A stretch of 64,000 bases of DNA from Flavobacterium sp. (GCF_035195345.1 NZ_CP136574.1:1603871-1667870); one strand, 5' to 3'; shown: positions 51,038 through 59,602, counted from the stretch's first letter. The notes: generated by a model from the letters alone, not told the origin. Translations and numbers: made by a program.

Positions 51038-51852
51038 CCTAAAGCAACATCCAAAACCATCATTACAATAAATCCGCCAATAAATCCTAAGGTGGCAATA
51101 TCGGTATTTTTATCTTGTTGGGTTTCTGGGATTACTTCTTCAACCACTACAAATATCATTGCTCCAGCTGCAAAAGCCAACGCATAAGGCAAAATCGGGG
51201 TAAAAAAAGTAACCGCAACTGCACCAATTACTCCAAAAATAGGTTCTACAATGGCTGACGATTGTCCGTACATGAAACTTTTTGTTCTGCTCATTCCCAT
51301 TCTTCGTAACGGCATAGAAACGGCAATTCCTTCAGGGAAATTTTGAATTCCAATTCCAATAGCCAAGGTAACCGCTCCAGCAATTGAAGCTTCTGGAATT
51401 CCCGCTGCAACACCACCAAACAAAACACCAACCGCTAATCCTTCTGGAATATTGTGCAACGTAATAGCTAAAACTAAAAGTGTTGTGCGTTGCCATGGCG
51501 ATTTTATTCCTTCGGTTTCTTTAAAATTAATGTGCATGTGAGGCAACACTTTATCCAATCCGAAAATAAAAATCGCACCTAATAAAAATCCAACTGCAGC
51601 TGGAATTACTTTTATAAACCCATCGCCTTCACTCATTTCAATAGCGGGTGCTAACAAACTCCAAAAACTTGCCGCAACCATTACGCCTCCTGTAAAACCA
51701 AGCATTCCGTCTAGAACAACGCGGTTCATTGTCTTAAAAAAGAACACAAACGAAGCGCCAAAAGCGGTTAAACCCCAAGTAAATGTAGTCGCTAAAAAAG
51801 CTGCCAGAATTGGGTCGATACTTTCAAAAAAATTAATTACTGATTGGAACAT
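51034..51852 (-). CDS. ZIP family divalent metal transporter
   Basis: A 272-residue ZIP permease with eight helices. The metal-path helices are clear: LHNIPEGLAVGVLFGGV (helix 4 with the HNxPEG signature) and GIGIQNFPEGIAVSMPL (helix 5). It imports Zn, Fe or Mn from outside. It begins 2 nt after the DtxR-type regulator, so the two are cotranscribed, which suggests that the regulator controls its own operon and that Mn or Fe is the relevant metal. Confidence 0.9.
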   Translation of the reverse strand: MFQSVINFFESIDPILAAFLATTFTWGLTAFGASFVFFFKTMNRVVLDGMLGFTGGVMVAASFWSLLAPAIEMSEGDGFIKVIPAAVGFLLGAIFIFGLDKVLPHMHINFKETEGIKSPWQRTTLLVLAITLHNIPEGLAVGVLFGGVAAGIPEASIAGAVTLAIGIGIQNFPEGIAVSMPLRRMGMSRTKSFMYGQSSAIVEPIFGVIGAVAVTFFTPILPYALAFAAGAMIFVVVEEVIPETQQDKNTDIATLGFIGGFIVMMVLDVALG

Positions 51853-51854
51853 AA

Positions 51855-52502
51855 TTATTGTACGTATAAATTAGTTGCTATTTTATTTGATAACATTATT
51901 TTTTTTCCATCAATTAAAATGGATAACGTTTTATCGTATTCTTCTTTTTCAATTATTCTTATAACCGATCCTAATGCGATTTTTTGCTTATCTAAATATT
52001 GTAAAAATTCTGCCGAGGAATCTTTAACTCCAACACAATGATATTCTACATTACTTTCTGCCTCAGACAATAAATGTTTATCCATTTTTTTTATAATTCC
52101 ATTTTCATCTGGTATTGGATCGCCATGAGGATCGAAAGAAGGAAAACCTAAAAAATCATCTAATCTATTAATTAACTTTTCCGACTTAATATGTTCTAAC
52201 TCTTCAGCAATTTCGTGGACTTCATCCCATGAAAAACCTAATTTATCCACCAAAAAAACTTCCCATAATCGGTGTTTTCTAACTATCATTTTTGCCGAAT
52301 GAAATCCTTTTTCAGTTAAGGTAACTCCCTGATATTTCTGGTAACTTACAAGATCTTTATCAGAAAGCTTCTTCATCATATCGGTAACTGATGACGCTTT
52401 AGTATCTAACATTCCAGCAATAGCATTCGTATTGACACCCTTTGGAGAAACCAACGACAAATGATAAATAACTTTTATATAATTTTCTTCAGAAATGGTC
52501 AT
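51855..52502 (-). CDS. DtxR/MntR family metal-dependent transcriptional regulator
   Basis: A 215-residue regulator: an N-terminal winged helix (ISEENYIKVIYHLS through MKKLSDKDLVSY), a dimerisation domain with metal-site residues (HRLWEVFLVDKLGF, EIAEELEHIKSEKLINRLDDFL), and a C-terminal SH3-like FeoA-type domain. The start at 52502 (ATG) is chosen over a TTG two codons upstream. In this family Fe2+ or Mn2+ binding drives repression. It heads an operon with the ZIP transporter and lies divergent to an outer-membrane protein gene, with inverted-repeat half-sites in between. Confidence 0.88.
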   Translation of the reverse strand: MTISEENYIKVIYHLSLVSPKGVNTNAIAGMLDTKASSVTDMMKKLSDKDLVSYQKYQGVTLTEKGFHSAKMIVRKHRLWEVFLVDKLGFSWDEVHEIAEELEHIKSEKLINRLDDFLGFPSFDPHGDPIPDENGIIKKMDKHLLSEAESNVEYHCVGVKDSSAEFLQYLDKQKIALGSVIRIIEKEEYDKTLSILIDGKKIMLSNKIATNLYVQ

Positions 52503-52518
52503 AAACAATTTATTTACA

Positions 52519-52526
52519 CAAATATA
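52519..52526 (-). promoter_or_regulatory. Candidate -7 box of the dtxR-ZIP operon
   Basis: CAAATATA (plus) reads TATATTTG on the minus strand, 16 nt upstream of the chosen ATG. Confidence 0.45.
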
Positions 52527-52558
52527 TATACTTTTTTTAGATTACTATATATTTTATT

Positions 52559-52574
52559 TTTAGTTTTGTCTAAA
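52559..52574. promoter_or_regulatory. TTTAG-N6-CTAAA inverted repeat overlapping a -7 box
   Basis: TTTAG (52559-52563) and CTAAA (52570-52574) flank 6 nt, and the repeat covers the -7-like TAGTTTTG (52561-52568) of the downstream outer-membrane protein gene. Same half-site as the receptor operator. Probable binding site for the divergent DtxR-type regulator. Confidence 0.5.
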
Positions 52575-52583
52575 TTTAATTTT

Positions 52584-53321
52584 ATGATAAAGAAATGCCT
52601 GTGCTTTGCAATATTAATTTCAAACTTTATACAAGCTCAAGAATCCATTCAAACAGATAGACCTGATCAAACTGAAACACCTGCAATTGTTCCAAAAAAC
52701 ATGCTGCAAATTGAAACTGGATTTAATTATCAAAAAGAAAATAATAATGTTTCTAGTTCAAATCTGCCAACTATACTTATAAAATATGGTGTAAATGATA
52801 TTCTAGAAATAAGATTAATAACAGGATTTGATAATCAAAAAAATAAGAACACAATTCAATCAGGATTTCCTTCAACACTTATAGGATTTAAAACGAAACT
52901 AGCAGAGGAGAAAGGTTTACTGCCAAAAACTTCTTTTATAGCTCATATTGGCTTACCTAATGTTGCTTCAACTCATTTTAAAACAAATACAAATGCACCA
53001 CAATTTAGATTTACAATGCAACACACACTAACTAGAAAAATAAACATTGGATATAATTTAGGGGCTGAATGGGATGGAATGTTACCAAACCCAACTTACT
53101 TATATACTATTTCTTCGGGATTTACTATTTCAGAAAAGATGGGCTCATATATAGAACTATTTGGATTTGCGCCAGAAAATCAAAAAGCACATCACAGTGT
53201 AGATGGTGGATTTACTTATTTGATAAGCAATAATTTTATGTTAGATTTGTCTTCGGGTGTTGGAATTACAAAAAACGCCCCAAAATATTATTTATCTTTA
53301 GGTTTTTCATTTCGTATCTAA
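52584..53321 (+). CDS. Outer-membrane beta-barrel transporter (phenol_MetA_deg-like)
   Basis: A 245-residue protein. The start at 52584 is chosen because it begins a signal peptide (ending IQAQ); the longer frame would run through the promoter. The mature N-terminus SIQTDRPDQTETPAIVPKN and strand pattern up to the terminal LGFSFRI identify the PF13557-like barrels called transporters. Substrate unknown. It is divergent from the DtxR regulator with putative operators, so a metal-related role is inferred. The lycopene cyclase gene follows after 1 nt. Confidence 0.75.
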   Translation: MIKKCLCFAILISNFIQAQESIQTDRPDQTETPAIVPKNMLQIETGFNYQKENNNVSSSNLPTILIKYGVNDILEIRLITGFDNQKNKNTIQSGFPSTLIGFKTKLAEEKGLLPKTSFIAHIGLPNVASTHFKTNTNAPQFRFTMQHTLTRKINIGYNLGAEWDGMLPNPTYLYTISSGFTISEKMGSYIELFGFAPENQKAHHSVDGGFTYLISNNFMLDLSSGVGITKNAPKYYLSLGFSFRI

Positions 53322-53322
53322 C

Positions 53323-54498
53323 ATGCAACACTATCATTACATTTTCACAGGTTCAGGATTATCGGCTTTGATGACTGTTTATGAAATGCTTTTATCCGGA
53401 AAGTTTAATGACAAATCTATTTTGCTAATTGATGAGAATACAAAAAAAACAAATGATAGAACTTGGTGCTTTTGGGACGAAAACGACACCCCGCCCAAAG
53501 GGCACCCCTCTAAAAGAGGGGAATTATTCAGAGAAATTGTTTCAAAAAAATGGAATCAAGCTGTTTTTGCGAATGAAAAATTTAATCGCGTTTTAGAATT
53601 AACGCCGTATCAATACAAAAAAATTAATGGTTTAGATTTTTACGAATTAGTTTTCAAGAAAATTTCCGAATATAAAAACATCCATTTTCTAAATCAAAAA
53701 GTTGTTGATTTTACAGAATTAGGGAATCATTGCATCGTAAAAACCAGAGAAGAAACTTTCACTTGTAACAAAATTTTTAATTCAATTTACAATCCTGAAA
53801 TTGTTACTGCGCAAAATAAATTTCCTTTGATTCAGCAACATTTTGTAGGTTGGTTTATCAAAAGTAAAGAAGCTGTTTTCACTCCAAATTGTGCTACTTT
53901 TATGGATTTTTCGGTGGAACAAAAAGGCAATACGCGTTTCATATATGTTTTACCAACATCGGAAAATGAAGCGTTGTTAGAATATACGTTGTTTTCAAAA
54001 GACTTACTTTCAAAAGAGGAATATGAATCTGAAATTCTGAAATATATTGAAAATCTCGGAATAACCGAATACGAAATCCTAGAAAAAGAACAAGGCAATA
54101 TTCCAATGACGTGTTATCCTTTTTGGAAACACAATACTAAGAACATCATCAATATTGGTTCAGCTGGTGGTTGGACAAAAGCTAGCACAGGTTATACTTT
54201 TAAAAGCGCATCCAAAAAATCAAAGTCATTAGTTCAATTTCTAAAATCTGAATCTGACTTTACGAAATTTCATAAAAAAGATAAATTTTGGTTCTATGAT
54301 TTATTGTTGTTGGATATTTTAAGTTCTAAAAACGATTTAGGTTCCAAGATATTTTCTTCGATGTTTAGAAGTGGAAATTCAACTGTGATTTTTAAATTTT
54401 TAGATGAAGAAACTTCAATCTGGAAAGATTTGCAAGTGATTTGGAAATGTCCGAAAATGATATTTGTGAAAGCGCTCATAGGCCGAATTTTAAAATAG
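53323..54498 (+). CDS. crtY: Lycopene beta-cyclase (CrtY family) with an in-frame palindromic insertion
   Basis: A 391-residue FAD-dependent lycopene cyclase that closes the beta-ionone rings of carotenoids. Visible are the N-terminal dinucleotide-binding FTGSGLSALMTVYEML, NDRTWCFWDEN (~residues 46-56), KKWNQAVF, QHFVGWFIKSK, and the GNIPMTCYPFWKH and SAGGWTKASTGYTF blocks near the C-terminus. Between FWDEN and LFREIVSKKWN about 13 residues (TPPKGHPSKRGE region) arise from a GC-rich double-hairpin DNA insert; other flavobacterial enzymes, as I recall them, lack it. It follows the outer-membrane gene at 1 nt. Confidence 0.85.
   Translation: MQHYHYIFTGSGLSALMTVYEMLLSGKFNDKSILLIDENTKKTNDRTWCFWDENDTPPKGHPSKRGELFREIVSKKWNQAVFANEKFNRVLELTPYQYKKINGLDFYELVFKKISEYKNIHFLNQKVVDFTELGNHCIVKTREETFTCNKIFNSIYNPEIVTAQNKFPLIQQHFVGWFIKSKEAVFTPNCATFMDFSVEQKGNTRFIYVLPTSENEALLEYTLFSKDLLSKEEYESEILKYIENLGITEYEILEKEQGNIPMTCYPFWKHNTKNIINIGSAGGWTKASTGYTFKSASKKSKSLVQFLKSESDFTKFHKKDKFWFYDLLLLDILSSKNDLGSKIFSSMFRSGNSTVIFKFLDEETSIWKDLQVIWKCPKMIFVKALIGRILK
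53488..53522. repeat. GC-rich double palindrome inserted in crtY
   Basis: Two adjacent hairpins, GCCC-AAA-GGGC (53493-53503) and CCCCTCT-AAA-AGAGGGG (53505-53521), in an otherwise AT-rich coding region. The block keeps the reading frame and adds Pro, Lys, Gly and Arg codons. It resembles the small palindromic repeats scattered in flavobacterial intergenic DNA. Confidence 0.75.
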
Positions 54499-54563
54499 CC
54501 GTAAACTATCAAATCATAACAAATCTTTATGAATTGGTATTCCCTATCAAGCAAAAAACTTTG

Positions 54564-54571
54564 TAGCTTTG
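54564..54571 (+). promoter_or_regulatory. Candidate -7 box of the bacilliredoxin gene
   Basis: TAGCTTTG fits TAnnTTTG, 29 nt upstream of the start codon and followed by CA, as at several other start regions in this window. Confidence 0.45.
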
Positions 54572-54599
54572 CAACTCGTTAACTTATAACATTACAAAT

Positions 54600-55010
54600 A
54601 TGTATCCAGAAGAAATGGTAAAACCAATGCGTGCTGAATTAACAGAAGCTGGTTTTCAAGAATTATATAGCGCTGAAGCAGTAGAAAATGCTTTAAAAAA
54701 CGAAGGAACTACGTTAGTAGTCATCAACTCGGTTTGTGGTTGTGCAGCAAGAAACGCACGTCCCGGAGCAAAAATGAGTTTAGATGGTGCAAAAAAACCT
54801 TCTCAATTAGTAACCGTTTTCGCAGGAGTTGATAAAGATGCTGTTGATGCAGCGCGTCAACACATGTTCCCTTTTCCTCCATCATCGCCATGTATGGCTT
54901 TGTTTAAAGATGGTGAATTAGTTCACATGTTAGAACGTCATCACATTGAAGGTCGACCAGCTGAATTAATTGCTGAAAATTTAAAAGACGCTTACAACGA
55001 ATTTTGCTAA
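54600..55010 (+). CDS. Bacilliredoxin, BrxA/BrxB family
   Basis: A 136-residue thioredoxin-like protein with a CGC active site in VINSVCGCAARNARP (~residues 47-61), the hallmark of BrxA/BrxB (YphP/YqiW). In Firmicutes these remove bacillithiol from mixed disulfides. Many Bacteroidota also carry bacillithiol synthesis genes, so thiol repair is plausible here. It stands alone, with its own promoter-like box. Confidence 0.9.
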   Translation: MYPEEMVKPMRAELTEAGFQELYSAEAVENALKNEGTTLVVINSVCGCAARNARPGAKMSLDGAKKPSQLVTVFAGVDKDAVDAARQHMFPFPPSSPCMALFKDGELVHMLERHHIEGRPAELIAENLKDAYNEFC

Positions 55011-55065
55011 ATAAATTTATACCACGCAACCTTTTCATGATTTTTGAATCTTATTAAAAAAGATT

Positions 55066-55452
55066 ATGAAGATTATAGTTCGAATTTTACTTTTGTCCAT
55101 TTTATTGCAAAGTTTTCAATGTGATGAAAATGAATCAAATGTTACGGAAATTACACCTGAACAATTGATTGAAAAAAAACAAGAAATTCTTGATTATATC
55201 AACAGTTTTCCGTGTACCAATACATCAAATTGTAATTATATTGCATTTGGTGCTAAGCCTTGTGGTGGACCTAGAGAATATTTGGCTTATCCCAGTGCGG
55301 TAAATCAAAATACGCTAGAAAATTTAGTAAATGAATATTATGAAATGGATCACCGATACAACCTACAAACGGGAGCAGTTTCTGATTGTATGGTAGTAAC
55401 TCCTCCTAATAATATTGATTGTTTAAATGGTAACTGTACAATTATTAACTAA
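55066..55452 (+). CDS. Secreted Cys-rich protein of unknown function
   Basis: A 128-residue exported protein: a hydrophobic N-terminus (VRILLLSILLQSFQC) whose Cys19 might be lipidated, although Phe-Gln before it makes the lipobox weak. The mature part has several Cys (FPCTNTSNCN, AKPCGG, SDCMVV, IDCLNGNC), suggesting disulfides. A GAKPCGGPREYLAYPSA block is the best-defined stretch. Family not recognised. A strong terminator follows. Confidence 0.65.
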   Translation: MKIIVRILLLSILLQSFQCDENESNVTEITPEQLIEKKQEILDYINSFPCTNTSNCNYIAFGAKPCGGPREYLAYPSAVNQNTLENLVNEYYEMDHRYNLQTGAVSDCMVVTPPNNIDCLNGNCTIIN

Positions 55453-55486
55453 CAAATATTGCTAAGATACTATGCTGGCATACAAT

Positions 55487-55514
55487 AAAAACCACCAAAA
55501 CATTGGTGGTTTTT
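55487..55514 (+). terminator. Rho-independent terminator
   Basis: A 12-bp stem (55487-55498 with 55503-55514) with a 4-base loop and T-run, 34 nt after the Cys-rich protein stop. Its right arm also overlaps the -33 element of the next gene. Confidence 0.85.
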
Positions 55515-55534
55515 TATTTTAAAGCTTACTTTTG
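55503..55534 (+). promoter_or_regulatory. Promoter of the PlsC-like gene
   Basis: TTG (55503-55505) and TACTTTTG (55527-55534) are spaced by 21 nt, 16 nt before the chosen start. Confidence 0.55.
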
Positions 55535-55550
55535 CCCAAATTGGTTTTTT

Positions 55551-56285
55551 ATGGAAAAAATTCTTTCATACCTATTATCGATAATTTATTATATTTTATT
55601 CCTATTATGGTTGGTAATTTTCCATCCTATACAATGGATATGTTTCAATGTTTTTGGATACAATGCCCATCGACTAAGTGTGGCTTACCTTAATTGGTTT
55701 CTAGTTAGAACTGCTCACGTTATAGGAACTACTTACCACATTAAAGGAATGGAAAACATACCTGAAAACAAACCTTTAATTATTGTTGCCAATCACCAAA
55801 GTTTACACGACATCACCACTATTATATGGTTTTTACGAAAAGTACATCCAAAATTTATCAGTAAAATTGAATTAGGAAAAGGAATTCCGAGTGTTTCATA
55901 TAATTTACGACATGGAGGTTCAGCCTTAATTAACCGAAAAGATCCAAAACAAGCTTTGCCTGAAATTAAAAAAGTAGCTGAATTAGTAAACAATAATAAT
56001 TACTCCGTAGTGATTTTCCCAGAAGGAACAAGAAGCAAAACGGGAACACCTAAACCTTTCGCTGTGAATGGTTTAAAAATGTTATACAAGTTTGCACCTG
56101 ATGCTCACTTCTTACCAATTACAATTAATAACTCGTGGAAAATGACTAAATTCGGACAATTTCCATTGGGTCTTGGTGTGAAATTAGATTTTACAATTCA
56201 CAAACCAATGAAGATTTCAGAACATGCGTTTGAAGAAATTTTTGAATACACTGAAAAAACAATTACTGAACACATCAAAATATAA
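55551..56285 (+). CDS. Lysophospholipid acyltransferase (PlsC-like)
   Basis: A 244-residue 1-acyl-glycerol-3-phosphate acyltransferase-like enzyme. The start at 55551 follows the promoter; the longer frame would begin within the terminator. A hydrophobic N-terminus anchors it to the membrane. Catalytic NHQSLHD (HxxxxD) and the glycerophosphate-binding FPEGTRSKTG motifs are intact. It adds the second acyl chain in phospholipid synthesis or a related step. It is 3 nt before the acyl-ACP desaturase, so both probably shape membrane lipid acyl composition. Confidence 0.88.
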   Translation: MEKILSYLLSIIYYILFLLWLVIFHPIQWICFNVFGYNAHRLSVAYLNWFLVRTAHVIGTTYHIKGMENIPENKPLIIVANHQSLHDITTIIWFLRKVHPKFISKIELGKGIPSVSYNLRHGGSALINRKDPKQALPEIKKVAELVNNNNYSVVIFPEGTRSKTGTPKPFAVNGLKMLYKFAPDAHFLPITINNSWKMTKFGQFPLGLGVKLDFTIHKPMKISEHAFEEIFEYTEKTITEHIKI

Positions 56286-56288
56286 CCC

Positions 56289-57287
56289 ATGTCAATACAA
56301 AATGTACGATTAGAGGTGATGCAATTTTTAGAAAAAAAAGTGGATCATTTTGTGGAAGAATTCTTAATTCCAGTTGAAAAAATATGGCAACCTACAGATT
56401 TACTTCCTGACTCTTCAAAAGAAAACTTCTTGGAAGAAGTGAAAGAATTACGCGAAATTGCAAAAGATTTACCTTATGATTTCTGGGTTACTTTAGTTGG
56501 TGACACCATTACTGAAGAAGCTTTGCCTACTTATGAAACATGGTTAATGGATGTAGAAGGCGTTACTCAAAAAGGAGAAAATGGCGACAATGGTTGGGCA
56601 AAATGGTTACGCCAATGGACAGGGGAAGAAAATCGTCACGGAGATGTTTTAAATAAATATCTTTATCTTTCTGGAAGAGTAAATATGCGTGAAGTGGAAA
56701 TCACAACACACCATTTAATCAACGACGGTTTTGATCCAGGAACCGGAAGAGATCCTTATAAAAACTTTGTTTTTACAAGTTTTCAAGAATTAGCTACTTA
56801 TGTTTCTCATAATCGTGTAGCATTACTAGCTAAAAAATATGGCGATAAAAAACTACACAAAATGTGTAATTTAATTGCTGGAGACGAAATGCGTCATCAC
56901 TTAGCCTATAGTGAATTTGTGAAACGTATTTTTGAAGTAGATCCAAGCGAAATGATGTTATCTTTTCAATACATGATGAAGAAAAAAATTACGATGCCTG
57001 CACATTTGATTAGAGAATCAGGAGAAAGTATTGGAACTGCTTTTGAAAAATTCTCAGAATCAGCACAGCGTTTAGGTGTTTACACGGCTATGGACTACGT
57101 AGATATTCTTCAGAAACTAAATGAAAAATGGGAAATTGAAAAAATATGTAATCTAACTGATGAAGCAGAAAAAGCAAGAGATTACCTATTGAAATTACCT
57201 TCACGAATGGCAAAAATTTCAGAAAGATTGGTGGTTCCTGCGGAAGGGCAACTTTTTAAATGGGTGGAACCTGCTTTAGCTCGATAA
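56289..57287 (+). CDS. Acyl-ACP desaturase (soluble di-iron)
   Basis: A 332-residue ferritin-like soluble desaturase. The two ExxH di-iron motifs are EENRH (in WTGEENRHGDVL) and DEMRH (in AGDEMRHHLAY). Members insert a cis double bond into acyl-ACP using O2 and reduced ferredoxin. The length matches the bacterial DesA/stearoyl-ACP-desaturase group. It is 3 nt after the PlsC-like acyltransferase, which could use the unsaturated product. Confidence 0.9.
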   Translation: MSIQNVRLEVMQFLEKKVDHFVEEFLIPVEKIWQPTDLLPDSSKENFLEEVKELREIAKDLPYDFWVTLVGDTITEEALPTYETWLMDVEGVTQKGENGDNGWAKWLRQWTGEENRHGDVLNKYLYLSGRVNMREVEITTHHLINDGFDPGTGRDPYKNFVFTSFQELATYVSHNRVALLAKKYGDKKLHKMCNLIAGDEMRHHLAYSEFVKRIFEVDPSEMMLSFQYMMKKKITMPAHLIRESGESIGTAFEKFSESAQRLGVYTAMDYVDILQKLNEKWEIEKICNLTDEAEKARDYLLKLPSRMAKISERLVVPAEGQLFKWVEPALAR

Positions 57288-57358
57288 AAATATTCGAATA
57301 TTAAAAAATCTAAATTCCAATTTTTTTTAAAGTTGAAATTTTTTTGCAACTTGTTATC

Positions 57359-58003
57359 ATGCAATTAATCAATAATACCATCCTTTTTGTAAAGAATCAA
57401 TTAACCAATGCTGAAGGTGGGCATGACTGGTTTCATATTGAACGTGTATATAAAAATGCATTATTAATTGCTGAAGAAGAAGATTGTGATATCACAATTG
57501 TAAAACTAGGTGCGTTATTACATGATATTGCTGATTCGAAATTTCACGATGGTGATGAAAAGATTGGTCCAAAAACAGCAAGAATTTTCTTGGAATCACA
57601 AAATGTTTCTGAAAACATCATTTCACATGTAATTTCCATCATTGAAAATATTTCGTTTAAAGGCGGAAATTTTGAGAAAAAATTTAATTCCAAGGAGTTA
57701 GAAATTGTTCAAGATGCAGACCGATTGGATGCAATTGGTGCGATTGGAATTGCACGCACTTTTAATTATGGAGGATTCAAAAATCGTCCATTATACAATC
57801 CGAATATTCAGCCAAATTTGAATATGAGTAAAGAAGAATATAAAAACAGTGAATCGCCAACACTGAATCACTTTTACGAAAAGCTATTACTTCTTAAAGA
57901 TAAAATGAATACCGAAACTGGTAAAAAAATTGCTCAAAAACGCCATGATTTTATGATTACTTATTTAAGTCAGTTTTATGCTGAGTGGGATGGTGAAGAA
58001 TAG
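57359..58003 (+). CDS. HD domain phosphohydrolase
   Basis: A 214-residue HD-superfamily protein. The metal site is visible: His in GGHDWFHIERV (residues ~22-29), the HD doublet in LLHDIADSKFHDG, and the later Asp in QDADRLDAIGAIG. The start at 57359 (ATG) is chosen over a TTG five codons upstream. The substrate is unknown; YedJ-type homologues are the closest resemblance. A bidirectional terminator follows. Confidence 0.85.
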   Translation: MQLINNTILFVKNQLTNAEGGHDWFHIERVYKNALLIAEEEDCDITIVKLGALLHDIADSKFHDGDEKIGPKTARIFLESQNVSENIISHVISIIENISFKGGNFEKKFNSKELEIVQDADRLDAIGAIGIARTFNYGGFKNRPLYNPNIQPNLNMSKEEYKNSESPTLNHFYEKLLLLKDKMNTETGKKIAQKRHDFMITYLSQFYAEWDGEE

Positions 58004-58030
58004 TGAGCAGTTTTGAATTACTAAATAAAA

Positions 58031-58060
58031 AAAGCAGTTTTCATTTCTGAAAACTGCTTT
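58031..58060. terminator. Bidirectional terminator
   Basis: A perfect 13-bp stem (58031-58043 with 58048-58060), 4-base loop, A-run before and T-rich sequence after, between the convergent HD (+) and gdhA (-) genes. Confidence 0.85.
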
Positions 58061-58108
58061 TATATTTAAAATCTGTTTATTAATCTCTAAACTGAAATTG
58101 TAAACTTA

Positions 58109-59452
58109 TTATACCACTCCTTGCGCTAACATTGCATCTGCTACTTTAACAAAACCTGCAATATTTGCTCCTTTTACATAATCTACATAGCCATCTTCAT
58201 TTGTTCCATATTTTACACAAGATTCATGAATATTGCTCATAATTTTGAATAATCTTTGATCTACTTCTTCTGTAGTCCAACTTAAACGTAATGAGTTTTG
58301 TGACATTTCTAAACCAGATGTTGCTACTCCTCCAGCATTTGACGCTTTTCCTGGAGCAAATAAGATTTTTGCTTTATGGAATTCTGCAATTGCTTCTGGT
58401 GTTGAAGGCATGTTAGCTCCTTCAGCAACACAAATACAACCGTTTTGTACTAATGCTTTAGCTTCTTCTCCGTTTAACTCGTTTTGCGTTGCACAAGGTA
58501 ATGCAATATCTCCTTTTACTTCCCAAGGACGTTTTCCAGCTACAAATTTAGCATTTGAATATTTTGCTACATAGTCAGAAATTCTACCATAGTTTACATT
58601 TTTAATTTCCATAATGTAAGCTAATTTTTCAGTATCTATTCCATCAGCATCATAAATATATCCCGATGAATCTGAAGCGGTAACTACTTTTGCACCCAAT
58701 TGAGTTGCTTTTTCAATAGCGTATTGAGCCACATTTCCAGAACCAGAAACAATTACTGTTTTTCCAGCAAACGTAGTGTTTTTAGTTGCCAACATACTTT
58801 GAGCAAAATAAACCGTTCCATAACCCGTAGCTTCTGGACGAATTAATGAACCTCCAAAAGAAATTCCTTTACCCGTTAAAACTCCTGTAAACTCATTTCT
58901 TGTTTTTTTATACTGACCAAACATGTAACCTACTTCTCTACCGCCAACGCCAATATCTCCAGCAGGAACATCGGTATCTGCACCAATATGTTTCGCTAAT
59001 TCTTGCATAAACGCTTGACAAAAACGCATAATTTCTGTATCTGATTTACCTTTAGGATCAAAGTTTGAACCTCCTTTCCCACCACCCATTGGTAATGTAG
59101 TTAAGCTGTTTTTAAACACTTGTTCAAAAGCTAAAAATTTCAAAATACTTAAATTAACAGATGGATGAAAACGCAAACCTCCTTTATAAGGTCCAATCGC
59201 AGAATTCATTTGAATACGATAACCTTTATTAATTCTTGTTTTACCTGCATCATCTATCCAAGCAACTCTAAACATAACTACTCTTTCAGGCTCTACCATT
59301 CGCTCTAAAAGCATTTTGTTGTTGTATTTGTTGTTGTTCTCAATAAATGGAATTACTGCTTCAGCAACTTCATGAACTGCTTGTAAAAATTCAGGCTCGT
59401 TTGGATTTGTTTTTGCAACTTCTGCTACAAAGTCATTAATTTTTTGGGTCAT
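58109..59452 (-). CDS. gdhA: NADP-specific glutamate dehydrogenase
   Basis: A 447-residue hexameric-type dehydrogenase that makes glutamate from 2-oxoglutarate and ammonium. Visible are PYKGGLRFHPSVN and LPMGGGKGGSNFDPKGKS (substrate Lys and catalytic region), DVPAGDIGVGGREVGYMFG, and the Rossmann GSGNVAQYAIEK. The length and the acidic-residue-free turn suit NADP use, which is the usual anabolic form. It stands alone between a terminator and a promoter-like box. Confidence 0.95.
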   Translation of the reverse strand: MTQKINDFVAEVAKTNPNEPEFLQAVHEVAEAVIPFIENNNKYNNKMLLERMVEPERVVMFRVAWIDDAGKTRINKGYRIQMNSAIGPYKGGLRFHPSVNLSILKFLAFEQVFKNSLTTLPMGGGKGGSNFDPKGKSDTEIMRFCQAFMQELAKHIGADTDVPAGDIGVGGREVGYMFGQYKKTRNEFTGVLTGKGISFGGSLIRPEATGYGTVYFAQSMLATKNTTFAGKTVIVSGSGNVAQYAIEKATQLGAKVVTASDSSGYIYDADGIDTEKLAYIMEIKNVNYGRISDYVAKYSNAKFVAGKRPWEVKGDIALPCATQNELNGEEAKALVQNGCICVAEGANMPSTPEAIAEFHKAKILFAPGKASNAGGVATSGLEMSQNSLRLSWTTEEVDQRLFKIMSNIHESCVKYGTNEDGYVDYVKGANIAGFVKVADAMLAQGVV

Positions 59453-59501
59453 AATTGTTGTGTTGTTTTTGATGAATTATCAATAAATTTAAAATTCGAT
59501 T

Positions 59502-59509
59502 CAAAATTA
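59502..59509 (-). promoter_or_regulatory. Candidate -7 box of gdhA
   Basis: CAAAATTA (plus) reads TAATTTTG on the minus strand, 49 nt upstream of the gdhA start codon in the 268-nt spacer. Confidence 0.4.
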
Positions 59510-59572
59510 AGTATTTTAACAATAAAAAATTATTAAATCATCAAAAAAATGATTGAAATTTTGGAGGTCAAA

Positions 59573-59602
59573 TAAAAACCCAGAAAAAAATCTGGGTTTT
59601 TA
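59573..59602 (-). terminator. Terminator in the gdhA-enoyl-CoA hydratase spacer
   Basis: A perfect 12-bp stem (59573-59584 with 59591-59602) and A6 loop, T-rich on the minus strand, about 120 nt after the hydratase stop codon. Confidence 0.75.

Noticed and set aside
53323..54498. Frameshift or pseudogene in crtY because of the odd Pro/Lys/Gly stretch
   Set aside because: The insert keeps the frame, and conserved cyclase blocks continue to the stop codon.
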